The notes beneath the pieces were generated by a model. That model made no database searches. It was not told where the DNA came from and was given only the letters and a program-made list of their open reading frames with translations. Position numbers and translations under genes: made by a program. From Calothrix sp. PCC 6303 (GTDB lineage Bacteria; Cyanobacteriota; Cyanobacteriia; Cyanobacteriales; Nostocaceae): DNA of 64,000 bases. Shown here one piece after another: positions 26,507-36,347 of the stretch. The first letter of the stretch is position 1. Every line of letters begins with the position of its first letter. Location of the stretch: NCBI RefSeq assembly GCF_000317435.1, contig NC_019751.1, positions 5,580,001 through 5,644,000 of the forward strand. The letters run 5' to 3'.

Positions 26507-28195
26507 TTAAGATTGATTCTGTGATTTCCAAAACTTATTTTGTTGAATAAGTGTATGAACTTGCCACTCAGAAGATTGTGTGGGGTAATCGAGGCGATAG
26601 TGTCCACCACGGCTTTCTGTTCTAAAAGCTGCACTTTTGAGAATTAGGTGGGCAACATCTAGTAGGTTATAGGTTTCTGACCACAAACGCAATTGTTTTT
26701 CAACGTCGCCAATATTAATATCTGCTGTTGTTGTCGGCTCTAGTGAGAATATAAACTTGCTGATGGGTAAAGCTACAAATTCTTGATGCCAAGATTCTAG
26801 CAACGCGATCGCACTTTCTAACAAACCCTGTTCCCGACAGATGCCTGCATTTTCCCAAACCAGACGAGGGATATTTTTGCGGATGGTATCAATTAATTGT
26901 TGTTGGGCTATCCAATCAGCTTCTAAAGGTTGAAATTCTTGGTTGTTTAGAGGTTCTAGCACCCTTGATAGATCAAGCTTATCCTCAAATTTACCCATTT
27001 GAGCGCCAAAAACAATACATTCCAACAGAGAATTACTGGCAAGGCGATTTGCACCGTGAACTCCGGTACTAGTGGTTTCCCCTACAGCATATAAGCCGGG
27101 AATATTGGTGCGGTTTTCTAAGTCGGTAACTACACCACCCATCCAATAGTGTGCGGCTGGAGCGACGGGAATTGGTTCGTTGAAAACATCCACACCCCAA
27201 TATTTGCAAACTTTGACAATATTGGGAAATCGGTGGCGGATCTTTTCTGGGGGAATTGGGCGCATATCTAGCCAGACATGTGCTGTAGCTAAATCTGCGG
27301 CGTTTTTTTGGAGGTGGCTGTAGATGGCACGGCTAACGATATCGCGGGGGGCTAATTCCCCGGCTGGGTGGTAATCAAAGGCAAATCTAACCCCTTTATC
27401 ATCCACGAGATGGGCACCTTCACCCCGTACTGCCTCGCTGATTAAAAATCTATCTGCACCGGGTTTGGTGAGGGCTGTGGGATGGAATTGGACAAATTCT
27501 AAGTCCCGCAAAATTGCCCCAGCCCGCCAAGCCATGGCAACTCCATCTCCAGTGCTGACTGCGGGGTTGGTGGTTTGGGCAAAAACTTGTCCACCTCCAC
27601 CTGTTGCTAAGACTACGGCGTTTGCTTGCAACCAAATAATCCGACCTTGGTAGAATAGGCTCACACCGCGACAATGTTGGGTATGGGATTGGGTGTCAGG
27701 ATCTAACCACAAGGATAAAGCTAAGGCTTGTTGAATAACTTGGATATTTTCTCGTTTGAGAACTTGATTTGTGAGGGTGGTGGTGACTTCCCTCCCGGTG
27801 GTGTCTGCTGCGTGAAGTACACGGTGACGGGAATGTGCAGCTTCTAGGGTGAGGGCGAGATTTTTACCTTCTCTATCGAAGGCTACACCGAGATTTACTA
27901 GGGCTTCAATACTACTGGGGGCATGTTCTGCAAGGAATTCTACCACTGCGCGATCGCATAAACCAGCGCCAGCTTGTAATGTGTCTTCAACGTGTAATTG
28001 GGGAGAATCTTCTTTGGAGATAGCCGCAGCAATACCTCCTTGCGCCCAATCACTGGCACTTAGGGCTATAGTTTCTTTGGTAATTAAGCCAACGCGCAGG
28101 CTTTTTGGTAGACAAAGGGCTGTATAGAGTCCAGCAGCACCAGCGCCAACTACTAAAATATCAAAGGCTGGAAGTGAAGAGGTGTGGGGATGCAA
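26507..28195 (-). CDS. nadB: L-aspartate oxidase
   Basis: FAD enzyme that oxidises L-aspartate to iminoaspartate, the first step of de novo NAD synthesis; works with quinolinate synthase NadA (not in this window). FAD-binding VGAGAAGL at 16-23, substrate and FAD segments ASDWAQGGIAAA, ATGGGGQVFAQTTNP, FVQFHPTAL, and the catalytic-region RGEGAHLVD and HYWMGGVVTD. VGETTSTGVHGANRLASNSLLE completes the FAD site. The C-terminal helical domain ends near residue 550. 562 residues is slightly long but normal for cyanobacteria. Single-gene unit. Confidence 0.95.
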   Translation of the reverse strand: MHPHTSSLPAFDILVVGAGAAGLYTALCLPKSLRVGLITKETIALSASDWAQGGIAAAISKEDSPQLHVEDTLQAGAGLCDRAVVEFLAEHAPSSIEALVNLGVAFDREGKNLALTLEAAHSRHRVLHAADTTGREVTTTLTNQVLKRENIQVIQQALALSLWLDPDTQSHTQHCRGVSLFYQGRIIWLQANAVVLATGGGGQVFAQTTNPAVSTGDGVAMAWRAGAILRDLEFVQFHPTALTKPGADRFLISEAVRGEGAHLVDDKGVRFAFDYHPAGELAPRDIVSRAIYSHLQKNAADLATAHVWLDMRPIPPEKIRHRFPNIVKVCKYWGVDVFNEPIPVAPAAHYWMGGVVTDLENRTNIPGLYAVGETTSTGVHGANRLASNSLLECIVFGAQMGKFEDKLDLSRVLEPLNNQEFQPLEADWIAQQQLIDTIRKNIPRLVWENAGICREQGLLESAIALLESWHQEFVALPISKFIFSLEPTTTADINIGDVEKQLRLWSETYNLLDVAHLILKSAAFRTESRGGHYRLDYPTQSSEWQVHTLIQQNKFWKSQNQS

Positions 28196-28208
28196 AGGTT
28201 TTAGGAAT

Positions 28209-28240
28209 CAGTTATCAGTTAACAGTTATCAGTTAACAGT
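28209..28240. repeat. Short tandem heptamer repeat upstream of nadB
   Basis: Alternating CAGTTAT and CAGTTAA heptamers in about four units. This is an STRR-type repeat typical of heterocystous cyanobacterial genomes, placed between nadB and psbU. Confidence 0.8.
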
Positions 28241-28416
28241 AGAAAAGACAGCTGCAAGTTTTTGGGAGTTACAGTTTTCAACTTCTGAAAGTTGTGTATT
28301 ATTCTGAGGCTTGCTGGCACAAGTCTATGCTGTTGACTGAGAGGGTTTGGGAATGGGAAGGGACAGATTATATTAATCTAGCTGATTCCCGATTCCCGAT
28401 AAGCAAAATTATCTAC

Positions 28417-28857
28417 TTATCTATAGATACCATTGTTATAACGGTCGTCGCCTTCGGTAAATACAGACTCAACTTCTGATACGGTAAAGTTATCGAAGTT
28501 AGATTTGAGAATATCCTTTTGGCGATCGCTTAATCCATTAATGTCTAAAATATCCTTGACATCTTTGTAAGGAGCATTTTGGACAATTTTACTGGCTAAA
28601 GTGGGATAAAGTCCAGGAAAGCGTTGAAATGACGCAATGTTGGTATTGTTCAAATCGATTTTTTTACCATACACAACCCCTAACTTGTCGTCAGCACGGT
28701 TACGTAAGCCTTCGATTTTTCCAGATGCTAAAACTGGCATTGAATTCAAAGCAAAATGATCTAAACTCAAAGCCTGGGTTGGTTGAGTTGTTCCTAACCA
28801 TCCAAAAAATCCGATTAATAAACTAAAAACTGATAATAAACGCGCCAATCGTTTCAC
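28417..28857 (-). CDS. psbU: Photosystem II 12 kDa extrinsic protein PsbU
   Basis: Lumenal extrinsic subunit that stabilises the oxygen-evolving complex. The N-terminus is a signal peptide ([20 protein letters not shown] ... TQALS); the mature part has [38 protein letters not shown] and the C-terminus [14 protein letters not shown], all diagnostic for PsbU. The frame is open to a TTG at 28884, but AGAGGTGG ends about 6 nt before a GTG at 28857, and known PsbU proteins start at that point, so I use the GTG. PsbU marks a phycobilisome-type cyanobacterium. Confidence 0.95.
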   Translation of the reverse strand: MKRLARLLSVFSLLIGFFGWLGTTQPTQALSLDHFALNSMPVLASGKIEGLRNRADDKLGVVYGKKIDLNNTNIASFQRFPGLYPTLASKIVQNAPYKDVKDILDINGLSDRQKDILKSNFDNFTVSEVESVFTEGDDRYNNGIYR

Positions 28858-29100
28858 GATGTTCCACCTCTTTTCATCAAACAAAAATTTGAGATTTACG
28901 TAATATGCCTTTGGATATGGGAATTTTGGATTTTGGTAGTTTTACCAAGTCAAAATTCTTTCAGCCAAAAAACCTGAAAAACACACAGCAGTTATCAGAA
29001 TCTAATATACAGCGGATCAATACCTAAATAAACTCTCCTGGTTTGGAAAAACTAGGATCATGGGTTGTTGCGATCGCAATCTGAATCTATGCCAAGCTAA

Positions 29101-29889
29101 TTATGCGATCGCTGCTGCCACTAAAAACAACATATCTACTAAAATCGTACTTAGTACAGCCCCGCTAAAGGCGTACCAATGAGGTTGTTTTTTGGATAAT
29201 GGCACAATACCAACGGTGAGTAAAACTACCATTAAAACTATTGCCCAAGCACCTCCCCAGGGTGTGTGTACTTGGGTTAGGGCGTTTTGCAAAATGGGGA
29301 AGGCTTCTTCTGGTTCCACCTGCATAACCTCTCGCCAATAAGGTATTAAATTAACTAAATAAAAGTAAATATCTGTTAAGACGGTGCCAAATAAGGAACC
29401 TAAATAAAACCAGTTGCCGACTTTGCCCCAGTTGCGACGTAAACACCACACTGCGAATGGTAATGCGATCGCTTCTACTGGTAAATGCCACAATGGTTCC
29501 CAACGTAACCAACCCCAGTAGATTGCACCCGCAAACCAACTCCAGGTAAAGCCAAACAACAAATCTCCCCATAAATATGTCGAACTGCGGGACATTAAGT
29601 TTAAACTCAACCACAGCCAAAATCCTGTTAAACTCAGGCTCAACCATGGTAAATTTCTGACTAGTGGTGCTTCCACGAACACAGGTACCGATACCAGAAA
29701 TATGGCAGCGCCAAATATGAGGAAGGGTAAAGGCAAGGAAAATGAAATTGGCAAAGGCAGAGTTGCCGAATCTCCATCCGGTGAAACTAAATAATTTTCT
29801 TTGCTAACCTGGCTTTGGGAGATTCCACCTTCCTGCCCATGCTTGATTGCAGGTGATGACTTTATATACGCCGATAACGTTGTATTCAC
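29101..29889 (-). CDS. DUF3120 family integral membrane protein
   Basis: Cyanobacterial membrane protein with about six to seven hydrophobic helices after a polar 45-residue N-terminus. It has the tryptophan-rich WGDLLFGFTWSWFAGAIYWGWLRWEP and FYLGSLFGTVLTDIYFYLVNLIPYW segments that I associate with DUF3120. No catalytic motif is visible and the function is unknown. The stop codon lies beside HIP1-like GCGATCGC. No neighbouring gene forms an obvious operon with it. Confidence 0.8.
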   Translation of the reverse strand: MNTTLSAYIKSSPAIKHGQEGGISQSQVSKENYLVSPDGDSATLPLPISFSLPLPFLIFGAAIFLVSVPVFVEAPLVRNLPWLSLSLTGFWLWLSLNLMSRSSTYLWGDLLFGFTWSWFAGAIYWGWLRWEPLWHLPVEAIALPFAVWCLRRNWGKVGNWFYLGSLFGTVLTDIYFYLVNLIPYWREVMQVEPEEAFPILQNALTQVHTPWGGAWAIVLMVVLLTVGIVPLSKKQPHWYAFSGAVLSTILVDMLFLVAAAIA

Positions 29890-30360
29890 TAAATCTTTTT
29901 TAATATTTGTTACTTAAGTTTATATTACACAACCGAGCATCGCAATTGAAGCCCTATTGAGGTGATTATTTTGGGATTTTTCCACTAATACCTCTGTGAA
30001 GTAAACACTCAACTAAAAGTAACAATTATTAAACTTTCATAAAATTTTGAAATTAAGTTGACTTGGGAAGACGAGTGTAGGAATATTATCTGCGTTCTCG
30101 CTGATATTTATGGAAAAAACTGTATAGGGAATAGGGAACAAGAAAATGATGTGTGAATTTTCTGTTTTAAGTAGCTTTTTGAGCGAATACACACTTAACT
30201 TTCAGACTTAAAAGCTGACAGCGAGTCTTTTGTGCTTCCAACAGTAACATTTATATAGGTTTAAGCTGATCTGTGACTGATTTAGAAAGTCGAGAATCTG
30301 AATACCAGCAATACAATCTTACCCTCACAAATCAACATCTAACTTTATAGATATATAGAC
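29890..30360. other. Gene-free stretch between DUF3120 and uppP
   Basis: 470 nt of AT-rich sequence between divergent genes, so promoters in both directions are expected. I saw no strong hairpin, repeat array or RNA gene. Confidence 0.4.
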
Positions 30361-31173
30361 ATGGAATATATTCAAGCTATTATTCTTGGTATTGTTCAAG
30401 GTATCACTGAGTTTTTACCAATCAGCAGTACAGCACATTTAATTATCTTCACTGACGTTTTGCGCTGGGATGTTACCTGGAAAAAAGAAGCGATTGACGC
30501 GATTCAATTGGGTAGCGTGTTTGCAGTGGTGATTTACTTCTGGAAAGATATTCGGAGTATTATTAGCGGTGCGTGGGAGGCATTCCAACGTAAAAACTGG
30601 CAACAGGAAGAATGGAAAATCTTCTTGGGTATTGCCGTTGGTGCTTTACCTGCGTTGTTTGGGGGTTTGGCGCTGAAAATATTAGAGGTAAAATTAGAAA
30701 GTCCGTTGATGATTGCTGTGATGTCCCTGGTGATGGCAGCATTATTAGGTTTGGCAGAAAAAACTGGTTCCCGTAAGCGTGGTTTTGAAGATTTGGAAAT
30801 CAAAGATGGGATAATTGTTGGTTTAGGGCAGATGATTGCCCTTTTACCAGGTGCTTCCCGTTCTGGTTCAACTTTAACAACTGCTTTATTTTTAGGATTG
30901 CAGCGACAAACTGCGGCAAGGTTTTCGTTTTTATTGGGTTTGCCCACATTAGCGATCGCTACTTTAGTGCAAGCTAAGGATGTCGTCAACGAAACCAGTA
31001 TGTTTTTACCTTTACTGGTGGGGATAATTTCAACTTTTATTTTTTCCTATATATCTATTGCTTGGTTGTTGAAATTTCTCCAAAAACACAACAATTGGGT
31101 ATTTGTCTGGTATCGGTTTGGATTTGCGATCGCTATTTTAGTTGCAATCAGTCAAAATGTGTTTCCAAAATAG
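30361..31173 (+). CDS. uppP: Undecaprenyl-diphosphatase UppP (BacA)
   Basis: Dephosphorylates undecaprenyl diphosphate so the lipid carrier can be reused in peptidoglycan and polysaccharide synthesis; integral membrane. The two catalytic motifs are present: Glu 17 in GITEFLPISSTAHL (14-27) and PGASRSGS at 163-170. About eight hydrophobic helices. 270 residues is typical. It ends in a perfect palindrome shared with the convergent CCB gene. The carrier lipid it recycles would also serve the glycan cluster at 1.8-13.4 kb. Confidence 0.95.
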   Translation: MEYIQAIILGIVQGITEFLPISSTAHLIIFTDVLRWDVTWKKEAIDAIQLGSVFAVVIYFWKDIRSIISGAWEAFQRKNWQQEEWKIFLGIAVGALPALFGGLALKILEVKLESPLMIAVMSLVMAALLGLAEKTGSRKRGFEDLEIKDGIIVGLGQMIALLPGASRSGSTLTTALFLGLQRQTAARFSFLLGLPTLAIATLVQAKDVVNETSMFLPLLVGIISTFIFSYISIAWLLKFLQKHNNWVFVWYRFGFAIAILVAISQNVFPK

Positions 31174-31187
31174 CCCGAAACTTTCCT

Positions 31188-31212
31188 AGAGACGTAGCAA
31201 TGCTACGTCTCT
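31188..31212. terminator. Perfect 12-bp palindrome between convergent genes
   Basis: AGAGACGTAGCA and its complement around a single A, followed by ACAATTTTG. It begins 14 nt after the uppP stop codon and runs into the last codons of the facing gene. It belongs to the dispersed TTGTAGAGACG repeat family, with other members near 26245, 34703 and 39891. Confidence 0.75.
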
Positions 31213-31862
31213 ACAATTTTGATATTATCCGCCAAAGTTACAGCCAACTTATCTGCAATCCCGGAAATCCATGTTTCATCCTGCTTAGTATAGCTGCGGG
31301 GGGCATTTGCACCTAATATCATTACCCCTTCCTTGCCAATTGGTTGACAAATAATACCTTGGGTATTTTCTGGCAAGTAATCAAACTCAATTCTACCGGG
31401 ATAAGCCTTAACATCAACCAAGTAAACTGGTTTGACTTTTTCATATACACGTTTGAGAATTGCCCCTGGTGTGACTTCCGATTTTGGGGGTAATATTCCG
31501 CGTCTGAGTAAGACTTTACCTTGATAAATCACAACAAGCGATCGCGTAACTGTATTAGTTAATAATAAATGTGATGCCCAAGCTAACTCTGTCTTTACAG
31601 TATCTGGCAATTCCGGCACCAGTTCAAATTTTTCCTCACCAATCAATTGCACCACATCAGGAATTTTTGCCTGTACCTGCTGCCATAATAAACCAGTCAA
31701 AATTAACAAAGCGCTCAAAAGCACACCCAAAGCATCTGCACGGGATTGAGAATTGGTAAGTTCGGGTGTCAAAATCCGATTCACAAACAACAAAACAGCA
31801 CCCAAACTACCAACAACTATTGGTAAGCCTCGCAGTACTCGATTAGGATCAGATTTTGACAT
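31203..31862 (-). CDS. Cofactor assembly of complex C subunit B (CCB2/CCB4-like)
   Basis: Relative of chloroplast CCB2/CCB4, which attach haem c(i) to cytochrome b6 during cytochrome b6f assembly. Two N-terminal hydrophobic helices (LRGLPIVVGSLGAVLLFVNRIL and ADALGVLLSALLILTGLLW) are followed by a soluble domain of about 150 residues with VIYQGKVLLRRGILP and GEEKFELVPELPD. The 219-residue length fits the family. A dispersed palindromic repeat overlaps the last codons, which is unusual but leaves the frame intact. Confidence 0.85.
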   Translation of the reverse strand: MSKSDPNRVLRGLPIVVGSLGAVLLFVNRILTPELTNSQSRADALGVLLSALLILTGLLWQQVQAKIPDVVQLIGEEKFELVPELPDTVKTELAWASHLLLTNTVTRSLVVIYQGKVLLRRGILPPKSEVTPGAILKRVYEKVKPVYLVDVKAYPGRIEFDYLPENTQGIICQPIGKEGVMILGANAPRSYTKQDETWISGIADKLAVTLADNIKIVET

Positions 31863-32225
31863 ATTGCTTTCAATCTAAAAAATAATTTATAAAATAAATT
31901 CTGGCATCTTTCTACCTGTAGGGTGTGTGACACTTCGATAAATCATGTAATTGAACTAAGGATTTGTAGTGTCACGCACCAACGAGAGATTGTGACAAAA
32001 GTGATATTAAGACAAAAGCCACATGTCTTGTCTCGACAAAATTTGATGTTTTGGAATTTGCTGTATCAGTGGGATAGATTATGCAACAAAAGTCAAGCAG
32101 GTTTAAATCTTATTAACATTTTGATTTTTGATTAGACCTGCTGCACACTTTTAATTACCCTAACCCACCTAATCCATCACTTTTAACTCCTAACTTCGGT
32201 AATTAATCTTGAATTTTAAGTTGTT
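31863..32225. other. Gene-free stretch with an imperfect inverted repeat
   Basis: 360 nt between two minus-strand genes. Near its left end GGTGTGTGACACT (31922-31934) pairs with AGTGTCACGCACC (31968-31980) with one mismatch. The open frame at 31923-32135 lies over this repeat and has no family signature, so I do not call a gene. Confidence 0.5.
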
Positions 32226-32963
32226 TTACTCCTCCCCTGGCTCAATTATGCGTTGAAAAAGGTAGCCAGTACCCCGCGCAGTCAAGATTAATTCAGGATT
32301 GCTGGGATCATCTTCCAGTTTTGCCCGTAACCGGGAAATATGCACATCCACCACACGGGTATCAACATGACGTTCTGGGGTATATCCCCAAACTTCTTGG
32401 AGAATTTCTGAACGGGAAAAAGCTTCACCCGAACGACTTACCAACAATTCCAGCAAGCTAAATTCCATTCCAGTTAAACGGATACGTTCATCACCTTTAT
32501 AAACTTGGCGCTTATTGGTATCAATTCTGATGGTGCTGACGGAAATCACACCAGAACTAGGAATTCCCGAAGCACCCGTTTTATCAACACGACGCAATAC
32601 TGAACGAATTCTCGCTTCCAGTTCTTTGGGAGAGAACGGTTTAACTACATAATCATCAGCACCCAACTCCAATCCGGTGATCCGATCCGCGACATCACCT
32701 AGAGCTGTTAACATAATAATAGGAACATCTGATTCCTTGCGTAGCTCCTGACATACACCGTAGCCATCAAGCTTCGGCATCATCACATCCAGAACTACTA
32801 AGTCTGGTTCAGCTTTGCGAAAAGTCTCTAAAGCCTCTTCCCCATCACCCGCAGTGACGACATCATAACCAATCATTGAAAGGCGTGTTTCTAGGATGCG
32901 GCGAATGCTAGCTTCATCATCCACTACCAAAATTTTTTCTTTATGGTTTTCCAAGTTTCTCAA
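32226..32963 (-). CDS. rpaB: Response regulator RpaB (OmpR family, Ycf27)
   Basis: Essential cyanobacterial transcription factor that controls high-light and photosystem genes by binding HLR1 direct repeats; partner kinase NblS/Hik33 (not in this window). Receiver domain: acidic pair Asp 15-Asp 16, phospho-acceptor Asp 59 (VVLDVMMP), Thr 85 and Lys 107 (VVKPFSP). The C-terminal winged helix (about 140-240) has GMEFSLLELLVSRSGEAFSR and HVDTRVVDVHISRLRAKLE. The sequence is extremely close to what is known for RpaB, leaving little doubt. It is divergent from radA, with about 160 nt of shared upstream sequence. Confidence 0.96.
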   Translation of the reverse strand: MRNLENHKEKILVVDDEASIRRILETRLSMIGYDVVTAGDGEEALETFRKAEPDLVVLDVMMPKLDGYGVCQELRKESDVPIIMLTALGDVADRITGLELGADDYVVKPFSPKELEARIRSVLRRVDKTGASGIPSSGVISVSTIRIDTNKRQVYKGDERIRLTGMEFSLLELLVSRSGEAFSRSEILQEVWGYTPERHVDTRVVDVHISRLRAKLEDDPSNPELILTARGTGYLFQRIIEPGEE

Positions 32964-33121
32964 CGCTCCTTCACTAAAATTTTTCTAGATTAATTTTTAC
33001 TACCATCTTATTAAGATATCATTCATATAATTCATTAGTGAAATGGTGTAGGCATTGCAGTTGTCGGTTTTTCCTAGCATTCAAAAATTAAGAAACAATT
33101 AAGAATACTTAACAAATAAAA

Positions 33122-34702
33122 ATGGCAAAGTCACGCACCATTTACGTTTGCAGTCAATGTGGACACGAGTCACCACAATGGTACGGTAAATGCCCCAGCT
33201 GTGGAACCTATAACTCTCTAGAAGAAGAGCTTACCATGCAGGTGTCGGGTGATTCACCAAGTCGAGGGGTAGGTGCTTGGCATAGCCAACAGGGGCAGGG
33301 TAAAGCGGCTAAAAAGCCACCACAACCTAGATATTCTCTCAAATTTGACCAAATTACTGATCGTCAGGTAACACGTTGGGAATCAGGTTATGGAGAATTA
33401 GATCGGGTATTAGGTGGAGGTGTGGTTCCCGGTTCGATGGTACTCATCGGTGGTGATCCGGGGATTGGTAAATCTACTTTGTTACTTCAAGTATCAAATG
33501 AATTATCACAAAGATACCGAGTGCTGTATGTTTCGGGAGAAGAATCAGCCCAACAAGTCAAATTAAGGGCTTCACGTTTAGGTGTGGCTAAGTTACAAAA
33601 TGAAGTCAGTGGTCAGGAAAAAGAAGTCCATCAAAATGGGAATGGCAAAAGCGCAATTGTAGAAGTAATAGAAGTCAAGGAAGATGTCAAAAATAATACT
33701 TCTAAAGTTGAAGTTTTAGAAGGAGTTGGGGCTGATTTATATATTTTGCCGGAAACAGATTTAGAAGAAATACTGAGAGAAATAGATTCCCTCAGACCAA
33801 ATGTAACGGTAATTGATAGTATTCAAACTGTATTTTTTCCCAGTTTAACTTCTGCCCCTGGTTCGGTGGGACAGGTGCGGGAATGTACGGCTGCGTTGAT
33901 GAAGGTGGCAAAGCACGAAGATATCACAATGCTAATTGTGGGACATGTAACCAAAGAAGGTGCGATCGCAGGTCCCAAAGTATTGGAACATTTGGTAGAT
34001 ACGGTACTTTATTTTGAAGGAGATAGATTTGCATCCCATCGGTTGTTACGAACTGTAAAAAACCGTTTCGGTGCCACCCACGAAATTGGTATATTTGAAA
34101 TGGTTTCGCATGGATTAAGGGAAGTACCAAACCCCTCAGAATTATTTTTAGGCAACCGTGATGATCCATCCCCAGGTAGTGCAATTACTGTAGCCTGTGA
34201 AGGTACACGTCCCATAGTTGTGGAACTTCAAGCTTTAGTTAGTCCCACCAGTTACCCCTCACCTAGGAGAGCAAGTACAGGTGTAGATTATAGTCGTCTG
34301 GTGCAAATTCTCGCTGTTTTAGAAAAGCGGGTGGGAATCCCCATGTCCAAACTAGATTCCTATGTTGCTTCCGTCGGTGGATTAAACGTGGAAGAACCAG
34401 CTGTGGATTTGGGTGTTGCTATAGCTATCGTTGCCAGTTTCCGCGATCGCATTGTGGATCCAAGTACTGTATTAATTGGAGAAGTTGGTTTAGGGGGACA
34501 AGTACGTTCAGTTTCTCAGATGGAACTGCGACTTAAAGAAGCTGCCAAATTAGGCTTCAAACGCGCTATCGTTCCCAAGGGTACCAGCTTTCCAGAAATT
34601 GGTATCGAGATTTTACCAGTTGCCAAAGTCATTGATGCCATTATTGCTGCCATCCCCCAACATAGTTTAGAAGATAGCGATTTGGAACCAGATGACGAAT
34701 AG
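33122..34702 (+). CDS. radA: DNA repair protein RadA with an internal insertion
   Basis: Branch-migration ATPase of recombination. Zinc finger Cys 10, 13, 24, 27 (CSQCGHESPQWYGKCPSC), Walker A GDPGIGKST (111-119), the RadA-specific KNRFG motif near 310, and a C-terminal Lon-like domain (VGGLNVEEPAVDLGVAIAI). Between the ATPase strands there is an extra acidic, low-complexity stretch at about 158-202 (QEKEVHQNGNGKS ... KVEVLE), which makes the protein 526 residues against about 460 in E. coli. The ATPase core is otherwise intact. It faces the sigma factor gene across a palindromic terminator. Confidence 0.96.
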   Translation: MAKSRTIYVCSQCGHESPQWYGKCPSCGTYNSLEEELTMQVSGDSPSRGVGAWHSQQGQGKAAKKPPQPRYSLKFDQITDRQVTRWESGYGELDRVLGGGVVPGSMVLIGGDPGIGKSTLLLQVSNELSQRYRVLYVSGEESAQQVKLRASRLGVAKLQNEVSGQEKEVHQNGNGKSAIVEVIEVKEDVKNNTSKVEVLEGVGADLYILPETDLEEILREIDSLRPNVTVIDSIQTVFFPSLTSAPGSVGQVRECTAALMKVAKHEDITMLIVGHVTKEGAIAGPKVLEHLVDTVLYFEGDRFASHRLLRTVKNRFGATHEIGIFEMVSHGLREVPNPSELFLGNRDDPSPGSAITVACEGTRPIVVELQALVSPTSYPSPRRASTGVDYSRLVQILAVLEKRVGIPMSKLDSYVASVGGLNVEEPAVDLGVAIAIVASFRDRIVDPSTVLIGEVGLGGQVRSVSQMELRLKEAAKLGFKRAIVPKGTSFPEIGIEILPVAKVIDAIIAAIPQHSLEDSDLEPDDE

Positions 34703-34734
34703 TTGTAGAGACACGATATATCGCGTCTCTACAA
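34703..34734. terminator. Palindromic repeat between convergent radA and sigma factor genes
   Basis: TTGTAGAGACACGATA pairs with TATCGCGTCTCTACAA with one mismatch, starting directly after the radA stop codon. It is a member of the same TTGTAGAGACG family as at 31188 and probably terminates transcription from both sides. Confidence 0.7.
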
Positions 34735-34780
34735 ATCAGTTTGTATGTATCAGCATCCTGGAGTAAATCGGGTTTCTGAA

Positions 34781-35737
34781 TTAACTTGCTAAATATTCGT
34801 TAATTTCCACCTTAGATTTACGGAGTTTTGTCAAAGCTTCTCGTTCAATTTGTCGCACTCGTTCACGACTAATATTGAGAATTTCTCCAATCCGCGCTAA
34901 TGTCATTGACTGACCATCCTTTAACCCAAAACGCATGGATATAACTTCCCTTTGTTGGGGTGTGAGGTTTGCCATTAACCGCTCTAAATCATTTGATAAC
35001 GAGGATTGCATGACAAATTCTTCCGGGGATGCACCAGTATCTTCGAGCATTTCACCCAATTCTGTATCATGATTATCTCCCAAACGCAAATCTAGGGAAA
35101 GGGGCAATCTGGCTTTTTCCAGATATTCCCGTACCTGTGCGGGGGTCAAGTCCAATTCTTTTGCTAACTCACCAGCAGAAGGTGCGCGTCCCAATTTCTG
35201 TGATAGTTGACGCTGTGCTTTTTTAATTTTGTTGAGTTTCTCGGTGATGTGAATTGGTAAACGGATAGTCCGTCCCTTTTCGGCAATAGCACGAGTAATA
35301 GCTTGGCGAATCCACCAGTAGGCATATGTAGAAAATCTATATCCTTTGGTGGGGTCAAACTTTTCTACACCCCGTTGCATCCCGATACTACCTTCTTGAA
35401 TTAAATCTAGAAGATCAACGTTACGCTTGAGGTACTTTTTGGCAACAGATACAACCAAGCGCAAATTGGCTTCCACCATCCTGCGTTTAGCTTCATCTGC
35501 ATCCGCGATCGCTTGATTCAATTCTAGGGGTTCTAGCTCGGATGCGATCGCCCACTCTTCTAAAGTTGGTTCATGACCCAATTTTAGTGCGAGTGATTCC
35601 CTGACTTCATTTAAAACAACAGCACGTTGTACTTGTTTACCAAATTTGATCTCTTCCTCGTGGCTTAAAAGTGGTACCTTACCAATCTCACGCAGGTAAG
35701 TCCGCACGAGGTCTGTAGCAGTCTGAGCGGTCTTCAT
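34781..35737 (-). CDS. Group 2 RNA polymerase sigma factor (RpoD-like)
   Basis: Sigma-70 family, group 2 (SigB/SigD type). Region 1.2 ([20 protein letters not shown]), regions 2.1-2.4 ([54 protein letters not shown]), region 3 and region 4 ([32 protein letters not shown]) are all present. There is no long N-terminal region 1.1, and 318 residues is right for a non-essential group 2 sigma. I cannot tell SigB, SigD or SigE apart by eye. About 600 nt of non-coding DNA precedes it. Confidence 0.93.
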   Translation of the reverse strand: MKTAQTATDLVRTYLREIGKVPLLSHEEEIKFGKQVQRAVVLNEVRESLALKLGHEPTLEEWAIASELEPLELNQAIADADEAKRRMVEANLRLVVSVAKKYLKRNVDLLDLIQEGSIGMQRGVEKFDPTKGYRFSTYAYWWIRQAITRAIAEKGRTIRLPIHITEKLNKIKKAQRQLSQKLGRAPSAGELAKELDLTPAQVREYLEKARLPLSLDLRLGDNHDTELGEMLEDTGASPEEFVMQSSLSNDLERLMANLTPQQREVISMRFGLKDGQSMTLARIGEILNISRERVRQIEREALTKLRKSKVEINEYLAS

Positions 35738-36347
35738 AAACTTTCGCTATGGTAGTTTGGTTGGACGATAGTAGATGAGTGCTGGTAGATGCGTTTCAAA
35801 GCTCTAATCCAGTCGTATAGGAACTTTGTGTTTTGTGGAAATAGCGCCCCAACTACGAGGACGATAATTAGAATCAAATATTGATTTTCTTATTATTTGC
35901 TAGAAGTTACTGCATTTTTTGCCCTTCTCGCAAGTATCTATAGTTAGATACAAAGTAGCCTCACTGATATTTAACTTATGCTTGATTATTAATAATTGTA
36001 ACATTTGTTAATTTATTTGTGTAGTGGAGTAAGTTGAAGTTTTTCAAGGCTTTCACAGGTCTTTGGTGATGCCTAGGGTGTCATTATCTAATAATTTTTC
36101 TTGTTAAACCATAAATATAAGATAAAGTTTCTAATTTTTGTAAGAAAACTCAATGGTATCTATAAGCCTTTAGAGAAGGCAGGGGAGGTAGGGGAGCAGG
36201 GGAGGGGGACTCGGTGTATCTAACTGGTTTTCCAGGCTGCATTTCTCATCTGGGTTTTGCAGCGTGGAGGCTGGGCAAAGTGTTGACTAATTTCTCGGTT
36301 TCCCCATCCCCGTTTTCTCCCTGCTCCTTTCCCCCTATCTACCAATG
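35738..36347. other. Gene-free stretch with a G-quadruplex motif
   Basis: 610 nt between carB and the sigma factor gene, both minus strand. At 36182-36208 the plus strand has four G-runs of four or five (GGGG-AGGTA-GGGG-AGCA-GGGG-A-GGGGG), and at 36302-36336 there is a C-rich segment that is roughly its inverted repeat. The part near 35740-35900 should hold the sigma factor promoter. Confidence 0.6.

Noticed and set aside
31923-32135. Plus-strand 70-codon open frame
   Set aside because: Lies over an inverted repeat and has no domain or ribosome site.
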